From Vibrio gallaecicus (GTDB lineage Bacteria > Pseudomonadota > Gammaproteobacteria > Enterobacterales > Vibrionaceae), in assembly GCF_024347495.1 (NCBI RefSeq), contig NZ_AP025490.1, positions 1-64,000 of the forward strand: a stretch of 64,000 nt of DNA, given 5' to 3'. The translations under genes were made by a program, and so were the position numbers. Shown here piece by piece: positions 39,317 through 48,542 of this stretch (its first letter is position 1; the number at the start of each line of letters is the position of its first letter). The notes beneath the pieces were generated by a model, which ran no database searches, had not been told where the DNA came from, and saw only the letters and a program-made list of their open reading frames with translations.

Positions 39317-42300
39317 TTACTTATTATCAGCTAATTCTCTGTGAGCCGCTTTTGCTTCATCGACGCGAGCTAGTTTTTCTAGGTCTTTATCTTCAACGAA
39401 CACTGGTAGAGGCTTATGCTTCTCTGCCAAGTAGCTGTAGATTACAGGCAGAACAAACAAAGTAAATAGCGTACCAATCGCAAGACCAGCCACAATTACT
39501 ATACCAATACTGAAACGCTGAGCTGCACCCGCACCTGTTGCGTACATTAGTGGGATAAGACCTGCAATCATTGCTGCTGTTGTCATTAGAATTGGACGAA
39601 GACGAACTTTAGCCGCTTCCATTACTGCATCAATACGCGATTTGTTATTGTGAAGCTGTTCTTCTTTCGCTACTTCACAAATCAAAATACCGTGTTTAGT
39701 AATGAGACCAACCAACGTGATTAATCCTACCTGAGAGTAAATGTTCATCGATGCGGTTCCCCATGCCAGTGCGACAAGGGCTCCACAAATAGCCAGTGGA
39801 ACGGACACCATGATAACCAACGGATCTTTTAATGATTCAAACTGAATGGCTAGAACCAAGAAAATGATCGCTAATGCGAGACCAAAAGTAGCATACAAAG
39901 CGCTGCCTTCTGTTACGTATTGGCGTGCTTCACCCATATAATCGTGGTTGTAACCACTTGGTAATTTGGTATTTGCAATATTCTCAAACCAAGCAATAGC
40001 ATCACCCATCGCCACTCCAGGTGTTGGAACGGCACCAATGGTAGCTGAATTCAGCTGATTGAAGTGTGGTAATGAGCGTGGCTCAGCAACAACATCAATA
40101 GTGATTAAGCTGCCAAGTGGTACTGCATTACCATCAGCTGCACGAACATAGTAATTGTTCATTGATTCTGGGTTTAGACGGTATTTACGCTCAACCTGAG
40201 GAATTACCTCATATGAACGACCGTTTAAGTCAATGCGGTTTACGTAGCCATCAGACATCATTGTGCCAAGAGTGATACCAATGTCTTGCATCGTCACTCC
40301 ATATGCCCCTGCTTTGTCTTTGTCGATGTTAATTTTCATCGTGGCAGAGTCATAGTTTAAATCGAGGTCAGAGTAGACAAACTGAGGACTCGATTTCACG
40401 TCGGCAAGAATATCAGTGGTGATCGTAAACAAGCTCTCAAACGAGTTCGGAGTTGTGATAACGAACTGAATTGGTAAACCTGAACCTGCACCAGGTAACT
40501 CTGGCATTTGGAATGCAGTCACTGCCATTCCAGGTACACCACTTACGAGACCAGTAACACGGTTTGCTACTTCAGATTGGCTTGCTTCTCGCTCACTCCA
40601 AGGAACCATTGATGCAATACCAAAGGCTTGGTTTGAACTAGGCACACCTGTAAATACTTGTGCATACTTTACTTCAGGTTGATCTGAAAGAATCGCATTC
40701 ACATCATTCATGGTGTTCTGCATGAAATCTAAGTTGGCGTTAGAAGGCGCAGTACCCATCAGCATGATTACACCTTTATCTTCTGAAGGTGCGAGTTCAC
40801 TTGGGATAAACTTAAACAGCAACGGTAGTGTGCCGAACACGATCAGTGAAAAAACAATAACCACTGGTCGGCTCTTCATGATGCCACCAAGTATCTTCAC
40901 ATAGCCATTAGCCATTGCATCTAGGCCGTTATGGACCTTTTGCTCGAACTTACTTGGTTTCGCGTTAGCCTTAAGCATTTTTGAACACATCATAGGTGAT
41001 AGTGTTAATGCGACAATACCTGATACGAAAACGGCTCCCGCTAATGTAAGAGCAAACTCTTTAAATAGCGAACCGGTGATGCCACCCATTAAAGCAATTG
41101 GGGCATAAACTGCGCCTAGTGTCAGTGTCATTGCGATAACTGGTACGGCAATTTCACGGGTACCGATAATTGCGGCGCGGAAAGGGGACTCTCCGAGCTT
41201 TATATGCCGGTCGACGTTTTCAAGTACAACGATTGCATCATCAACCACCAAGCCGATAGCCAGTACCATCGCCAGTAGTGTCATCAAGTTCCATGAGAAG
41301 CCCATCGCTTGCATTACCATTGCCACACCAATCAGAGATAGTGGGATAGTTACGATAGGGATAAGTACTGCTCGGAATGAACCAAGGAACAAGGTAATTA
41401 CGATTAATACAATTAACGCTGCTTCAAGAATAGTTTTAATAACCTCTTGAATAGATTCATTAATGGCAATAGTCGAGTCATACATGACATTCATCGATAT
41501 GTTGCTTGGTAAGTTCTTCTCTAGTTGAGGAAGAAGCTCAAGAACGTCGGCTGCGATGTTGATTGGGTTTGCACTCGGGGCTGCATTAATTGCAGCAACA
41601 ACGGCTTCCTGACCATTCGCACTTGCTCGATAAACGTCGTGGCTTTTCTCTAAAGAAACCTTAGCTATGTCAGAGAGACGAATGATTTCACCTTCGCCAC
41701 TCTTTACTACTAAGTTCTCTAATTCTTCAGTGTTTGATACCTGAGTATCGGCACTGCCGTTATAAAGAACAAACTCACCCGTTGCTTGACCTGTTGCTGA
41801 TTGGTAGTTATTGGCATTTAAGACCGTCATAACATCCGAAGCAGTCAAGTTTAAAGCTGCCATTTTTGCTGGATCTAGCCATACGCGAAGCGCGTATTTC
41901 ATGCCACCATAAAGGTCAACCTTAGACACACCATTAACCGTAAATAGCTGCGGGTTAATTACTCGTTCTAGGTAATCGGTAATTTGGCTTGAAACCAATT
42001 CATCACTGGTAAAACCAATGTAGAGTACAGCCGTAGTCGAACCTGTTGACATGGTTACTGTTGGATCTTCAGATTCTTTAGGAAGCTGAGATCGTACAGA
42101 GTTAGTTTTAGCCAATATGTCCGACAGAGCTGCATTGGGGTCGGTGTTCAACTTCATATTTACCGTAATAGTAGAAGTACCTAATACAGAAGAAGAAGTC
42201 ATATAGTCGATATTATCTGCTTGTGCCACTGCCTGCTCGAGAGGTTGAGTGATAAAGCCTTGGATAAGATCGGCACTTGCACCGTAGTAACCAGTTGAGA

Positions 42301-42439
42301 CTGTTACTACGGTATTCGTCATTTCAGGGTATTCTCGCACCTGCATTTTGAAGATTGCTTGTAAACCAAGTAATGCAATCAAAAAGCTGATGGATACCGC
42401 TAGAACTGGACGTTTTATGAAAACATCAGTAAAGCGCAT
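39317..42439 (-). CDS. vexB: RND multidrug efflux transporter (VexB-like)
   Basis: A 1040-residue inner-membrane proton/drug antiporter of the AcrB family that, with a membrane fusion protein and an outer-membrane TolC-type channel, pumps drugs, detergents or bile salts out of the cell. The N-terminus MRFTDVFIKRPVLAVSISF is typical of RND pumps, and the proton-relay Asp pair lies in LAIGLVVDDAIVVLENVDRH. Twelve membrane segments and two large periplasmic loops are expected from the pattern. It is the last gene of the regulator-fusion protein-pump operon, 11 bases after vexA. The gene order and location beside ilvC match vexRAB of V. cholerae. Confidence 0.9.
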   Translation of the reverse strand: MRFTDVFIKRPVLAVSISFLIALLGLQAIFKMQVREYPEMTNTVVTVSTGYYGASADLIQGFITQPLEQAVAQADNIDYMTSSSVLGTSTITVNMKLNTDPNAALSDILAKTNSVRSQLPKESEDPTVTMSTGSTTAVLYIGFTSDELVSSQITDYLERVINPQLFTVNGVSKVDLYGGMKYALRVWLDPAKMAALNLTASDVMTVLNANNYQSATGQATGEFVLYNGSADTQVSNTEELENLVVKSGEGEIIRLSDIAKVSLEKSHDVYRASANGQEAVVAAINAAPSANPINIAADVLELLPQLEKNLPSNISMNVMYDSTIAINESIQEVIKTILEAALIVLIVITLFLGSFRAVLIPIVTIPLSLIGVAMVMQAMGFSWNLMTLLAMVLAIGLVVDDAIVVLENVDRHIKLGESPFRAAIIGTREIAVPVIAMTLTLGAVYAPIALMGGITGSLFKEFALTLAGAVFVSGIVALTLSPMMCSKMLKANAKPSKFEQKVHNGLDAMANGYVKILGGIMKSRPVVIVFSLIVFGTLPLLFKFIPSELAPSEDKGVIMLMGTAPSNANLDFMQNTMNDVNAILSDQPEVKYAQVFTGVPSSNQAFGIASMVPWSEREASQSEVANRVTGLVSGVPGMAVTAFQMPELPGAGSGLPIQFVITTPNSFESLFTITTDILADVKSSPQFVYSDLDLNYDSATMKINIDKDKAGAYGVTMQDIGITLGTMMSDGYVNRIDLNGRSYEVIPQVERKYRLNPESMNNYYVRAADGNAVPLGSLITIDVVAEPRSLPHFNQLNSATIGAVPTPGVAMGDAIAWFENIANTKLPSGYNHDYMGEARQYVTEGSALYATFGLALAIIFLVLAIQFESLKDPLVIMVSVPLAICGALVALAWGTASMNIYSQVGLITLVGLITKHGILICEVAKEEQLHNNKSRIDAVMEAAKVRLRPILMTTAAMIAGLIPLMYATGAGAAQRFSIGIVIVAGLAIGTLFTLFVLPVIYSYLAEKHKPLPVFVEDKDLEKLARVDEAKAAHRELADNK

Positions 42440-42450
42440 TGTGCCTCCAA

Positions 42451-43554
42451 TTACAGCATTGGTGTTTCAGACGGTGGAGTTAGAGAGTCGCTTTCAACGA
42501 TCTTAACTTTTGCGTCATTACTTAAGCGAACTTGACCTGAAGTCACGACGATATCGCCCGGCTTCACTCCTTCAAGGATGTGCGCTTTATCTTTTGCTCT
42601 TTCACCTACTTTAACTACATGTTGTTTAACACGCATTTCGCCGTCCACATCTGAAATAATGTAAACATTATCGCCGTAGAGAGTGAATGTGATTGCAGTT
42701 TGAGGAAGTGTTACTTGGTTCTCAAGCTTCGGTAGGATGATGTTGGCACGAGCGAACATACCGCTACGAAGTTTACCGTCATTGTTTGGAATGTCGGCTT
42801 GAACTTCAATAAGACCACTTTGAACACTTACGGCTGGTTCAATTGCGCTGATAGAACCTTGGAATGGGCGTTCAGGGTAAGCATCAACATAAATATCAAT
42901 TGCCTGACCAACGTTGATTCGAGAGATGTCATTTTGAGAAACAGTAAAGCGTAAGCGCATCACGGTTGTATCTTCTAAACGAACGATATCAGTGCCAGAT
43001 TGTAGGTATTGACCTAGGTAAACATTACGAATACCCACTTTGCCATCAAAAGGTGCACGAATTTGGCGGCGTTCAATAGAGGCTTTTAAACTCTCAATAT
43101 CAGCTGATAATGAGAAAAAGTTAGCTTCTGCATCATCGTAAGCTTCTTTAGAAATAGAGCCTTTCTTGAATAGACCTTTGTATCGCTTGTATTTAGCTTC
43201 AGCTGCAGGTAAACGAGCTTGAGTACTTTTCAGGTTCGCTTTTTCTACTTCTGAATCTAAACGTACAAGTTGTTGGTCTTTTTTAACGTCAGTACCAGAT
43301 TCAAAAGAAATTTGGTCAATGATACCAGCAGTTTCATTTGCAAGAGTCACACCTTGGTTTGGTTCAATAAAACCTATTGCCTCAATAACTGGAACCCAGT
43401 CAACGGTGTCCACTTCCATAGCGGTTACTGGAAAAGCAGGTTCTGGCATATTTGCGAACGCTGCCATTTTTTGTTGGATATCGTGCATTCGATATCCAAA
43501 AACGCTACCGAATAGTACAAGTACAATTGATAGCATGATAATCCACTTTTTCAT
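42451..43554 (-). CDS. vexA: RND efflux membrane fusion protein (VexA-like)
   Basis: A 367-residue periplasmic adaptor that links the RND pump to the outer-membrane channel. It starts with one membrane anchor (about 4-20, IIMLSIVLVLFGSVFGY) and lacks a lipobox Cys, so it is not a lipoprotein. Then come the lipoyl-like half motif (GVTLANETAGIIDQISFESG), an alpha-helical hairpin (about 105-165), and the beta-barrel segment (RAPFDGKVGIRNVYLGQYL). It lies 18 bases after the TetR gene and 11 bases before the pump gene. Confidence 0.9.
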   Translation of the reverse strand: MKKWIIMLSIVLVLFGSVFGYRMHDIQQKMAAFANMPEPAFPVTAMEVDTVDWVPVIEAIGFIEPNQGVTLANETAGIIDQISFESGTDVKKDQQLVRLDSEVEKANLKSTQARLPAAEAKYKRYKGLFKKGSISKEAYDDAEANFFSLSADIESLKASIERRQIRAPFDGKVGIRNVYLGQYLQSGTDIVRLEDTTVMRLRFTVSQNDISRINVGQAIDIYVDAYPERPFQGSISAIEPAVSVQSGLIEVQADIPNNDGKLRSGMFARANIILPKLENQVTLPQTAITFTLYGDNVYIISDVDGEMRVKQHVVKVGERAKDKAHILEGVKPGDIVVTSGQVRLSNDAKVKIVESDSLTPPSETPML

Positions 43555-43572
43555 TCTTATTTGAACTCCAAG

Positions 43573-44154
43573 TTAGTGTTTAATTATTGCATCCCAACTG
43601 GCTTCAATAGCGGCATCTAATGCAGCATCATCCAATTGGTAAAAGCCTAAAGAATGCTTACGTGCTAGTGAAACACTAGCGGCTAAGCTCAGACCACTTA
43701 AAACTTCATTATCAAGTGGTTTAAAAAGTCCTTGCTCCTTACCTTCATTGAATAGCAGTTCGACCTGGGAAAACATGATTCGTTCTAATTCCCTAAATTG
43801 AGTGCAATGTGTTGTTGGTAAAGAATCGTATTGAATTCGATTTTTGATTGCAGCAAGGTTAGTCCCAGCTAAGTCCCATATGTTTAACCACATGGTTCGG
43901 TAGCGTTGTTTTATTGGTTGTGAATCATCAACGCCTTCTTGTACAGCATTCGCTACTCGTTGAGTAACTTGTACTCGAACTTCTTCAATTAGGTGTTCTT
44001 TATCATCAAAATAGCGATAAATAGTACCTGCGGCGACTCCTGCTTCTTTCGCTAGTTTATGCATGGATAAGCCTTGAAAGCCTACTTCTGCAATAAGAGC
44101 TTCAGCAGCAGAGAGTATCTGAAGACGTTTATCCTGAGATGTATTAATGGTCAT
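43573..44154 (-). CDS. vexR: TetR-family repressor of the efflux operon (VexR-like)
   Basis: A 193-residue TetR-type regulator. The N-terminal helix-turn-helix is ILSAAEALIAEVGFQGLSMH with the recognition segment KEAGVAAGTIYRYFDDKEHL; the rest is the helical ligand-binding domain. It is the first gene of the regulator-vexA-vexB operon, and a perfect 18-bp palindrome sits just upstream of its start, so autorepression is likely. The ligand is not visible in the sequence; for relatives it is a pump substrate or similar compound. Confidence 0.88.
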   Translation of the reverse strand: MTINTSQDKRLQILSAAEALIAEVGFQGLSMHKLAKEAGVAAGTIYRYFDDKEHLIEEVRVQVTQRVANAVQEGVDDSQPIKQRYRTMWLNIWDLAGTNLAAIKNRIQYDSLPTTHCTQFRELERIMFSQVELLFNEGKEQGLFKPLDNEVLSGLSLAASVSLARKHSLGFYQLDDAALDAAIEASWDAIIKH

Positions 44155-44167
44155 AAAGCATCACCAG

Positions 44168-44185
44168 TGAATGAACGTTCATTCA
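44168..44185. promoter_or_regulatory. 18-bp perfect palindrome, probable VexR operator
   Basis: TGAATGAAC followed directly by GTTCATTCA is a perfect inverted repeat, located 13 bases upstream of the TetR-type gene and in the gap before rep. TGAATGA half-sites are common for TetR repressors of RND pumps. Binding by the adjacent repressor is inferred. Confidence 0.75.
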
Positions 44186-44333
44186 TTATAGCTTAAGAAC
44201 CATACATTCATGCAACATAGTTTTTCATAATATTCGTAAAAAACTTGTAAAAGAGAACATAGCATTCCCTGTGTTGCAGCATTATTATAGGAATGTACCC
44301 AATAAGACCTCGTTAAATTATGTTGAGAACTCA

Positions 44334-46352
44334 ATGAAACTGAATCCAAGACAAGATGAAGCCGTGAAATACGTTTCTGGTCCCTGCCTCGTTCTAGCGG
44401 GCGCTGGCTCAGGTAAAACACGTGTAATCACTAATAAAATAGCTTACTTGGTTCAGCAGTGTGGGTATAAAGCTCGAAATATAGCCGCGGTAACCTTTAC
44501 CAATAAAGCCGCTCGCGAAATGAAAGAGCGGGTAGGGCAAACTCTTGGCAAAAATGAAGCTAAAGGTTTGATAGTGTCTACCTTTCATACAATGGGCTTA
44601 ACCATTATTCGAAAAGAGTACAAGGCACTTGGGTTGAAAGCTGGCTTCTCATTGTTTGATGACCAAGATCAGTTAGCACTATTGAAAGAACTGACTGAAA
44701 CACAAATTGATGGCGATAAAGATCTGCTTCGCGCATTAATGAGCACCATCTCTAACTGGAAAAATGACATGTTGACGCCAGATCAGGCGAAAGCACGTGC
44801 TCAAGGTGAACAAGAACAGTTGTTCGCATTTTGCTTTGAGATGTATCAAAAACAGATGAAAGCTTATAATGCTCTAGATTTTGATGATCTGATCGCGATG
44901 CCTGTATTACTGCTGAAAACAAATCAGGAAGTACGTGAACGTTGGCAGTCACGTATTCGCTATTTGCTGGTTGATGAATACCAAGATACCAACACAAGCC
45001 AATATGAACTGGTTCGTTTACTTGTGGGAGAGCGTGGTCGCTTGACGGTAGTAGGCGATGATGATCAATCCATTTACTCCTGGCGTGGCGCAAAGCCTCA
45101 AAACTTAGTGTTACTCGGTGAGGATTACCCAAATCTTCGATTGATCAAGCTAGAACAAAACTACCGTTCAACCAGCAGGATCTTACGAGCTGCGAATATC
45201 TTGATCGCTAATAACCCGCACGTTTATGAAAAGTCACTGTTCTCTGAGATCCCGGATGGCGAAAAACTCAAAGTACTTAACGCCAAGAATGAAGAGCACG
45301 AAGCCGAACGTATTACCGGTGAAATCATCGCACATAAGTTCTTAAATCGAACGGATTACAAGGCTTATGCCGTGCTTTACCGTGGAAATCATCAATCCCG
45401 TTTGATTGAAAAGGCCTTAATGCAAAATAGGGTTCCTTACAAAATCTCCGGTGGTACTTCATTTTTTGCTCGTGCTGAGATTAAAGACATCATGGCTTAC
45501 CTGAGAGTATTGGTGAATCCGGATGATGACAATGCCTTCCTACGTATTGTGAACACCCCGCGTCGCGAGATTGGCCCTGTTACGTTAGAGAAGTTGGGCA
45601 GTTACGCCAATATGCGTGGTAAAAGCTTATTTGAAGCCAGCTTTGAAATGGGATTGGAACAAACACTGACTGGTCGAGGGTTAGAAAATCTGCGCCGCTT
45701 TACTGATTGGATTGTTCGTATATCCGATAATGCTGAACGCGGCAATACTGTTGATGCAGTACGCTCTTTGGTTCGAGACATCAACTATGAAGACTGGTTA
45801 TATGAAACTTCAGCTAGCCCGAAAGCGGCTGAGATGCGAATGAAAAACGTGTCGGATCTATATAGCTGGATTGTCGCTGATTTAGAGGGTGACAATTACG
45901 ATAAAGAAGAGAAAACATTAAGAGAAGTGGTTCAGCGCTTAACCCTGCGGGACATGATGGAGCGCGGTGAAGATGATGAAGATTCTGATCAGGTTCAATT
46001 AATGACACTGCATGCCTCTAAAGGTCTAGAGTTCCCTTATGTTTATTTAATGGGGGCGGAAGAAGGTATTTTACCTCATCAAACGAGTGTGGATGAAGGC
46101 AATGTAGAAGAAGAACGTCGCCTTATGTATGTCGGTATTACTCGAGCTCAAAAAGAGCTGACATTTACTAAATGCCGTGAGCGTCGACAATATGGTGAGC
46201 TAATCAAGCCTACGCAGAGCCGTTTTTTAGATGAGCTGCCTTTTGAGGATGTAGAGTGGGAAAATATGAAGAAGCCGCAAACTGCAGAAGAGCGTATGGA
46301 AAAAGGGCAGGCGCATATTGCTAATATAAGGGCGATGTTTAACAAGAAGTAA
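44334..46352 (+). CDS. rep: ATP-dependent DNA helicase Rep
   Basis: Rep is a 3'-to-5' superfamily 1 helicase that helps replication forks move through protein blocks. The 672-residue protein (E. coli 673) carries motif [17 protein letters not shown], motif [12 protein letters not shown], motif [15 protein letters not shown], motif [18 protein letters not shown] and motif [15 protein letters not shown]. The ATG at 44334 gives the family start [11 protein letters not shown]; the frame extends 21 codons upstream, but those residues do not match Rep. It has its own terminator downstream. Confidence 0.96.
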   Translation: MKLNPRQDEAVKYVSGPCLVLAGAGSGKTRVITNKIAYLVQQCGYKARNIAAVTFTNKAAREMKERVGQTLGKNEAKGLIVSTFHTMGLTIIRKEYKALGLKAGFSLFDDQDQLALLKELTETQIDGDKDLLRALMSTISNWKNDMLTPDQAKARAQGEQEQLFAFCFEMYQKQMKAYNALDFDDLIAMPVLLLKTNQEVRERWQSRIRYLLVDEYQDTNTSQYELVRLLVGERGRLTVVGDDDQSIYSWRGAKPQNLVLLGEDYPNLRLIKLEQNYRSTSRILRAANILIANNPHVYEKSLFSEIPDGEKLKVLNAKNEEHEAERITGEIIAHKFLNRTDYKAYAVLYRGNHQSRLIEKALMQNRVPYKISGGTSFFARAEIKDIMAYLRVLVNPDDDNAFLRIVNTPRREIGPVTLEKLGSYANMRGKSLFEASFEMGLEQTLTGRGLENLRRFTDWIVRISDNAERGNTVDAVRSLVRDINYEDWLYETSASPKAAEMRMKNVSDLYSWIVADLEGDNYDKEEKTLREVVQRLTLRDMMERGEDDEDSDQVQLMTLHASKGLEFPYVYLMGAEEGILPHQTSVDEGNVEEERRLMYVGITRAQKELTFTKCRERRQYGELIKPTQSRFLDELPFEDVEWENMKKPQTAEERMEKGQAHIANIRAMFNKK

Positions 46353-46391
46353 GGCGCTTATCCTGTTGTGCTGCTGAAAAGTGAAATACTA

Positions 46392-46420
46392 AAAAGGTGA
46401 CCTTGTGGTCACCTTTTCTG
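46392..46420 (+). terminator. Intrinsic terminator after rep
   Basis: AAAAGGTGACC (46392-46402) pairs perfectly with GGTCACCTTTT (46407-46417) around a TTGT loop. Since both ends are A/T-rich, it may also serve the convergent cytochrome gene. Confidence 0.85.
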
Positions 46421-46449
46421 TTTATGTTAGAAGCGGTTTGCTTATTGGA

Positions 46450-46863
46450 TTACAGACCCGCAATCATATGCTCAATAGCATCTACGATTTCGTCATCTGA
46501 ACAATCCATACAAGAACCTTTAGCAGGCATTGCATTAAAGCCGTTGATCGCATGGTCTTTTAGGATGTCTTTACCTTGAGCAATACGAGGAGCCCAGTCT
46601 GCAGCGTCACCTGTTTTAGGTGCTCCGCTTACTCCAGAAGAGTGACAAGCAATACAGAACGTTCCGTATACCGTTGCACCATCTCTAGGGCCTGTAGGCT
46701 CTGCCTTAACAGGCTCACTACCAACTAAATAGACCTGACCTACTGGTTTGATGCGTTCAGCAATTGCATCTTGCTCAGCTTGGCTCAAGTTTGAAGCCAT
46801 AGCTGCAGTAGAAAAAGTTAAAGCTGCGATGACAACGGTTAAAATTCGACGAGACATATCCAT
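46450..46863 (-). CDS. Cytochrome c5
   Basis: A 137-residue periplasmic monoheme cytochrome that carries electrons between respiratory complexes. A signal peptide (about 1-24, ILTVVIAALTFSTAAMA) precedes the heme site CIACH; the Met ligand is probably in FNAMPAKG, and the pair CMDC near the C-terminus is the disulfide typical of cytochrome c5. The start ATG at 46863 is chosen because GTGAG lies just upstream; an ATG two codons later is possible. It is convergent with rep and lies at the same place as in V. cholerae. Confidence 0.9.
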   Translation of the reverse strand: MDMSRRILTVVIAALTFSTAAMASNLSQAEQDAIAERIKPVGQVYLVGSEPVKAEPTGPRDGATVYGTFCIACHSSGVSGAPKTGDAADWAPRIAQGKDILKDHAINGFNAMPAKGSCMDCSDDEIVDAIEHMIAGL

Positions 46864-47160
46864 TAAACTCACTTTACATTCCCAAGGTAAGTACATGCTT
46901 ACCAATTTATAGTGTTATAGCGGCATCTTGATCCAACTGCGCATGAGCTGCTGTTAAATCAATGTAAATAATGGGTGATTATATCCTGATAAGTTGTTGC
47001 AATAAACAACAACTTATACGCTTCAGCGCTTTGTCACGCTCAAACTAGGGGTTTATCACATATTAACTGTTGAAAAATAGACCAAACGATAAAAAAAGTA
47101 AAAAAAGTACTAGACGACATAGGGTGATATACGTATTATTCCACTCCGCCGACAGGGCAT

Positions 47161-47237
<77 letters not shown>

Positions 47238-47286
47238 TCCGGTTACTTATTTCGATAAGTGAGAAATTGGCAACAAAAGAAATAAT

Positions 47287-47363
47287 GGTGGCTATAGCTC
47301 AGTTGGTAGAGCCCTGGATTGTGATTCCGGTGGTCGCGAGTTCGAATCTCGTTAGCCACCCCA
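47287..47363 (+). tRNA. tRNA-His (GTG), copy 1
   Basis: A 77-base tRNA with the extra 5' G that pairs with the discriminator C, acceptor GGTGGCTA/TAGCCACC, anticodon GTG in the loop TTGTGAT, and encoded CCA. It is identical to copy 2 at 47561. Confidence 0.96.
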
Positions 47364-47439
47364 TTCTTTCTTTACAAAATATCGGTAGCTTAGGCTTCCA
47401 GTGTTGACTCACTATCCCAAGAGTTAATACAAAATTAGT

Positions 47440-47516
<77 letters not shown>

Positions 47517-47560
47517 CTATTTCAATAATCGCTTTTAAAGCGGTTATATAAAAAATTAGT

Positions 47561-47637
47561 GGTGGCTATAGCTCAGTTGGTAGAGCCCTGGATTGTGATT
47601 CCGGTGGTCGCGAGTTCGAATCTCGTTAGCCACCCCA
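47561..47637 (+). tRNA. tRNA-His (GTG), copy 2
   Basis: The sequence is the same as copy 1 at 47287-47363. Together with the following tRNA-Pro it forms a repeated His-Pro unit. Confidence 0.96.
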
Positions 47638-47691
47638 TTAATTTTGGTAACTTTTTTAAGTTCCCTGTTTGATAAATCAAACGAAACATCT

Positions 47692-47768
<77 letters not shown>

Positions 47769-47778
47769 CTTTTAAGAA

Positions 47779-47808
47779 AGCTCATCAGAAATGATGAGCT
47801 TTTTTTTC
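47779..47808 (+). terminator. Intrinsic terminator of the tRNA cluster
   Basis: AGCTCATC (47779-47786) pairs with GATGAGCT (47793-47800) around AGAAAT and is followed by eight or nine T. Confidence 0.9.
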
Positions 47809-47821
47809 ATCTATAGATCAC

Positions 47822-47884
47822 TAGATTGGAACCCAAGCGGGGTTCGCCTGATGTTCAAAGAATGTCTCTTAACCGATCACTTAC
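47822..47884 (+). pseudogene. Decayed 3' part of a third tRNA-Pro copy
   Basis: TCTCTTAACCGATCACTT at 47865-47882 matches the 3' end and flank of the intact tRNA-Pro copy (CCTCTTCACCGACCACTT) at 15 of 18 bases. GTTCAAA at 47853 takes the place of the T-loop GTTCGAA. The following hairpin is a diverged copy of the cluster terminator. The 5' half is no longer recognisable and no cloverleaf can form. Confidence 0.55.
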
Positions 47885-47886
47885 AG

Positions 47887-47916
47887 AAGCCTCGTCAGAA
47901 ATGACGAGGCTTTTTT
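47887..47916 (+). terminator. Second intrinsic terminator, diverged copy of the first
   Basis: AAGCCTCGTC (47887-47896) pairs with GACGAGGCTT (47903-47912) around AGAAAT, then TTTT. The loop is the same as in the terminator at 47779, and the stem differs mostly by compensated pairs. Confidence 0.85.
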
Positions 47917-48455
47917 CATTTCTAGAGACAAATATTTATTTCAAGATCCAACTCGTTTCCTTGATAATTCCTTCTTCCTTCTTTCTTCTTTCCAATGATT
48001 AATTTCACACTTTAGATAAATACCTCAACGCGATCGCCATTTCCTACTAGTCTCTATTGTGGGTGTTTATTGCATGAAATCATCTGTGAATTAAAATGCC
48101 GATTTTTACCTATATTTATGAATTTAATAACTGCTTAATCTCAAGTTTATGGTTTTTATGTTCGTATGGTGTTTGTTTAGTGGTTGATGTTTCCGTTGTG
48201 TTAAATTTTAGGTTAGTGAATATTTATTATTGGAATGGTGATGGCTGATTTATATTTCCCGATGATTTGACTTGTTTAGCCTCAGTTATAGTTTGAGCTT
48301 TAGTCTTTGTTGCATATGGAATGTCGTTCTAAAATTATATTATATGTTTGTCTTTTGAATAGTTATGCGTAGCTTTTGCTTTCAAATCGTCGAATATCGA
48401 CTTTTTATCCTAATTTTGTTGCTTTTGTGTGAATTATTTGCCAAATTGTTTGCCG
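47917..48455. other. AT-rich gap without genes before the ABC operon
   Basis: About 540 bases with no credible reading frame. The first part holds a pyrimidine-rich tract (47955-47995); the rest is very AT-rich with T runs. I see no tRNA, no strong terminator and no clear promoter boxes. It may hold regulatory sites for the ABC operon. Confidence 0.5.
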
Positions 48456-48484
48456 TATAAAATATCAGAACAATATTCTGATAT
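48456..48484. promoter_or_regulatory. -10-like element and 23-bp inverted repeat upstream of the ABC operon
   Basis: TATAAA at 48456-48461 could be a -10 box, though no good -35 box lies at the proper distance. It abuts a perfect inverted repeat with 9-bp arms: ATATCAGAA (48462-48470), CAATA, TTCTGATAT (48476-48484). This is a likely operator or a leader hairpin, 58 bases before the first ATG of the operon. Confidence 0.5.
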
Positions 48485-48542
48485 GAATGGATTCAATTTT
48501 GCAGACAGGGCAGAAAGCTGCCATAGCAGTAGAGGTCTGGTA

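Noticed and set aside
48429..48542. 38-codon N-terminal extension of the ABC ATPase frame
   Set aside because: It covers the inverted repeat, has no ribosome-binding site and does not match the family; the ATG at 48543 does.
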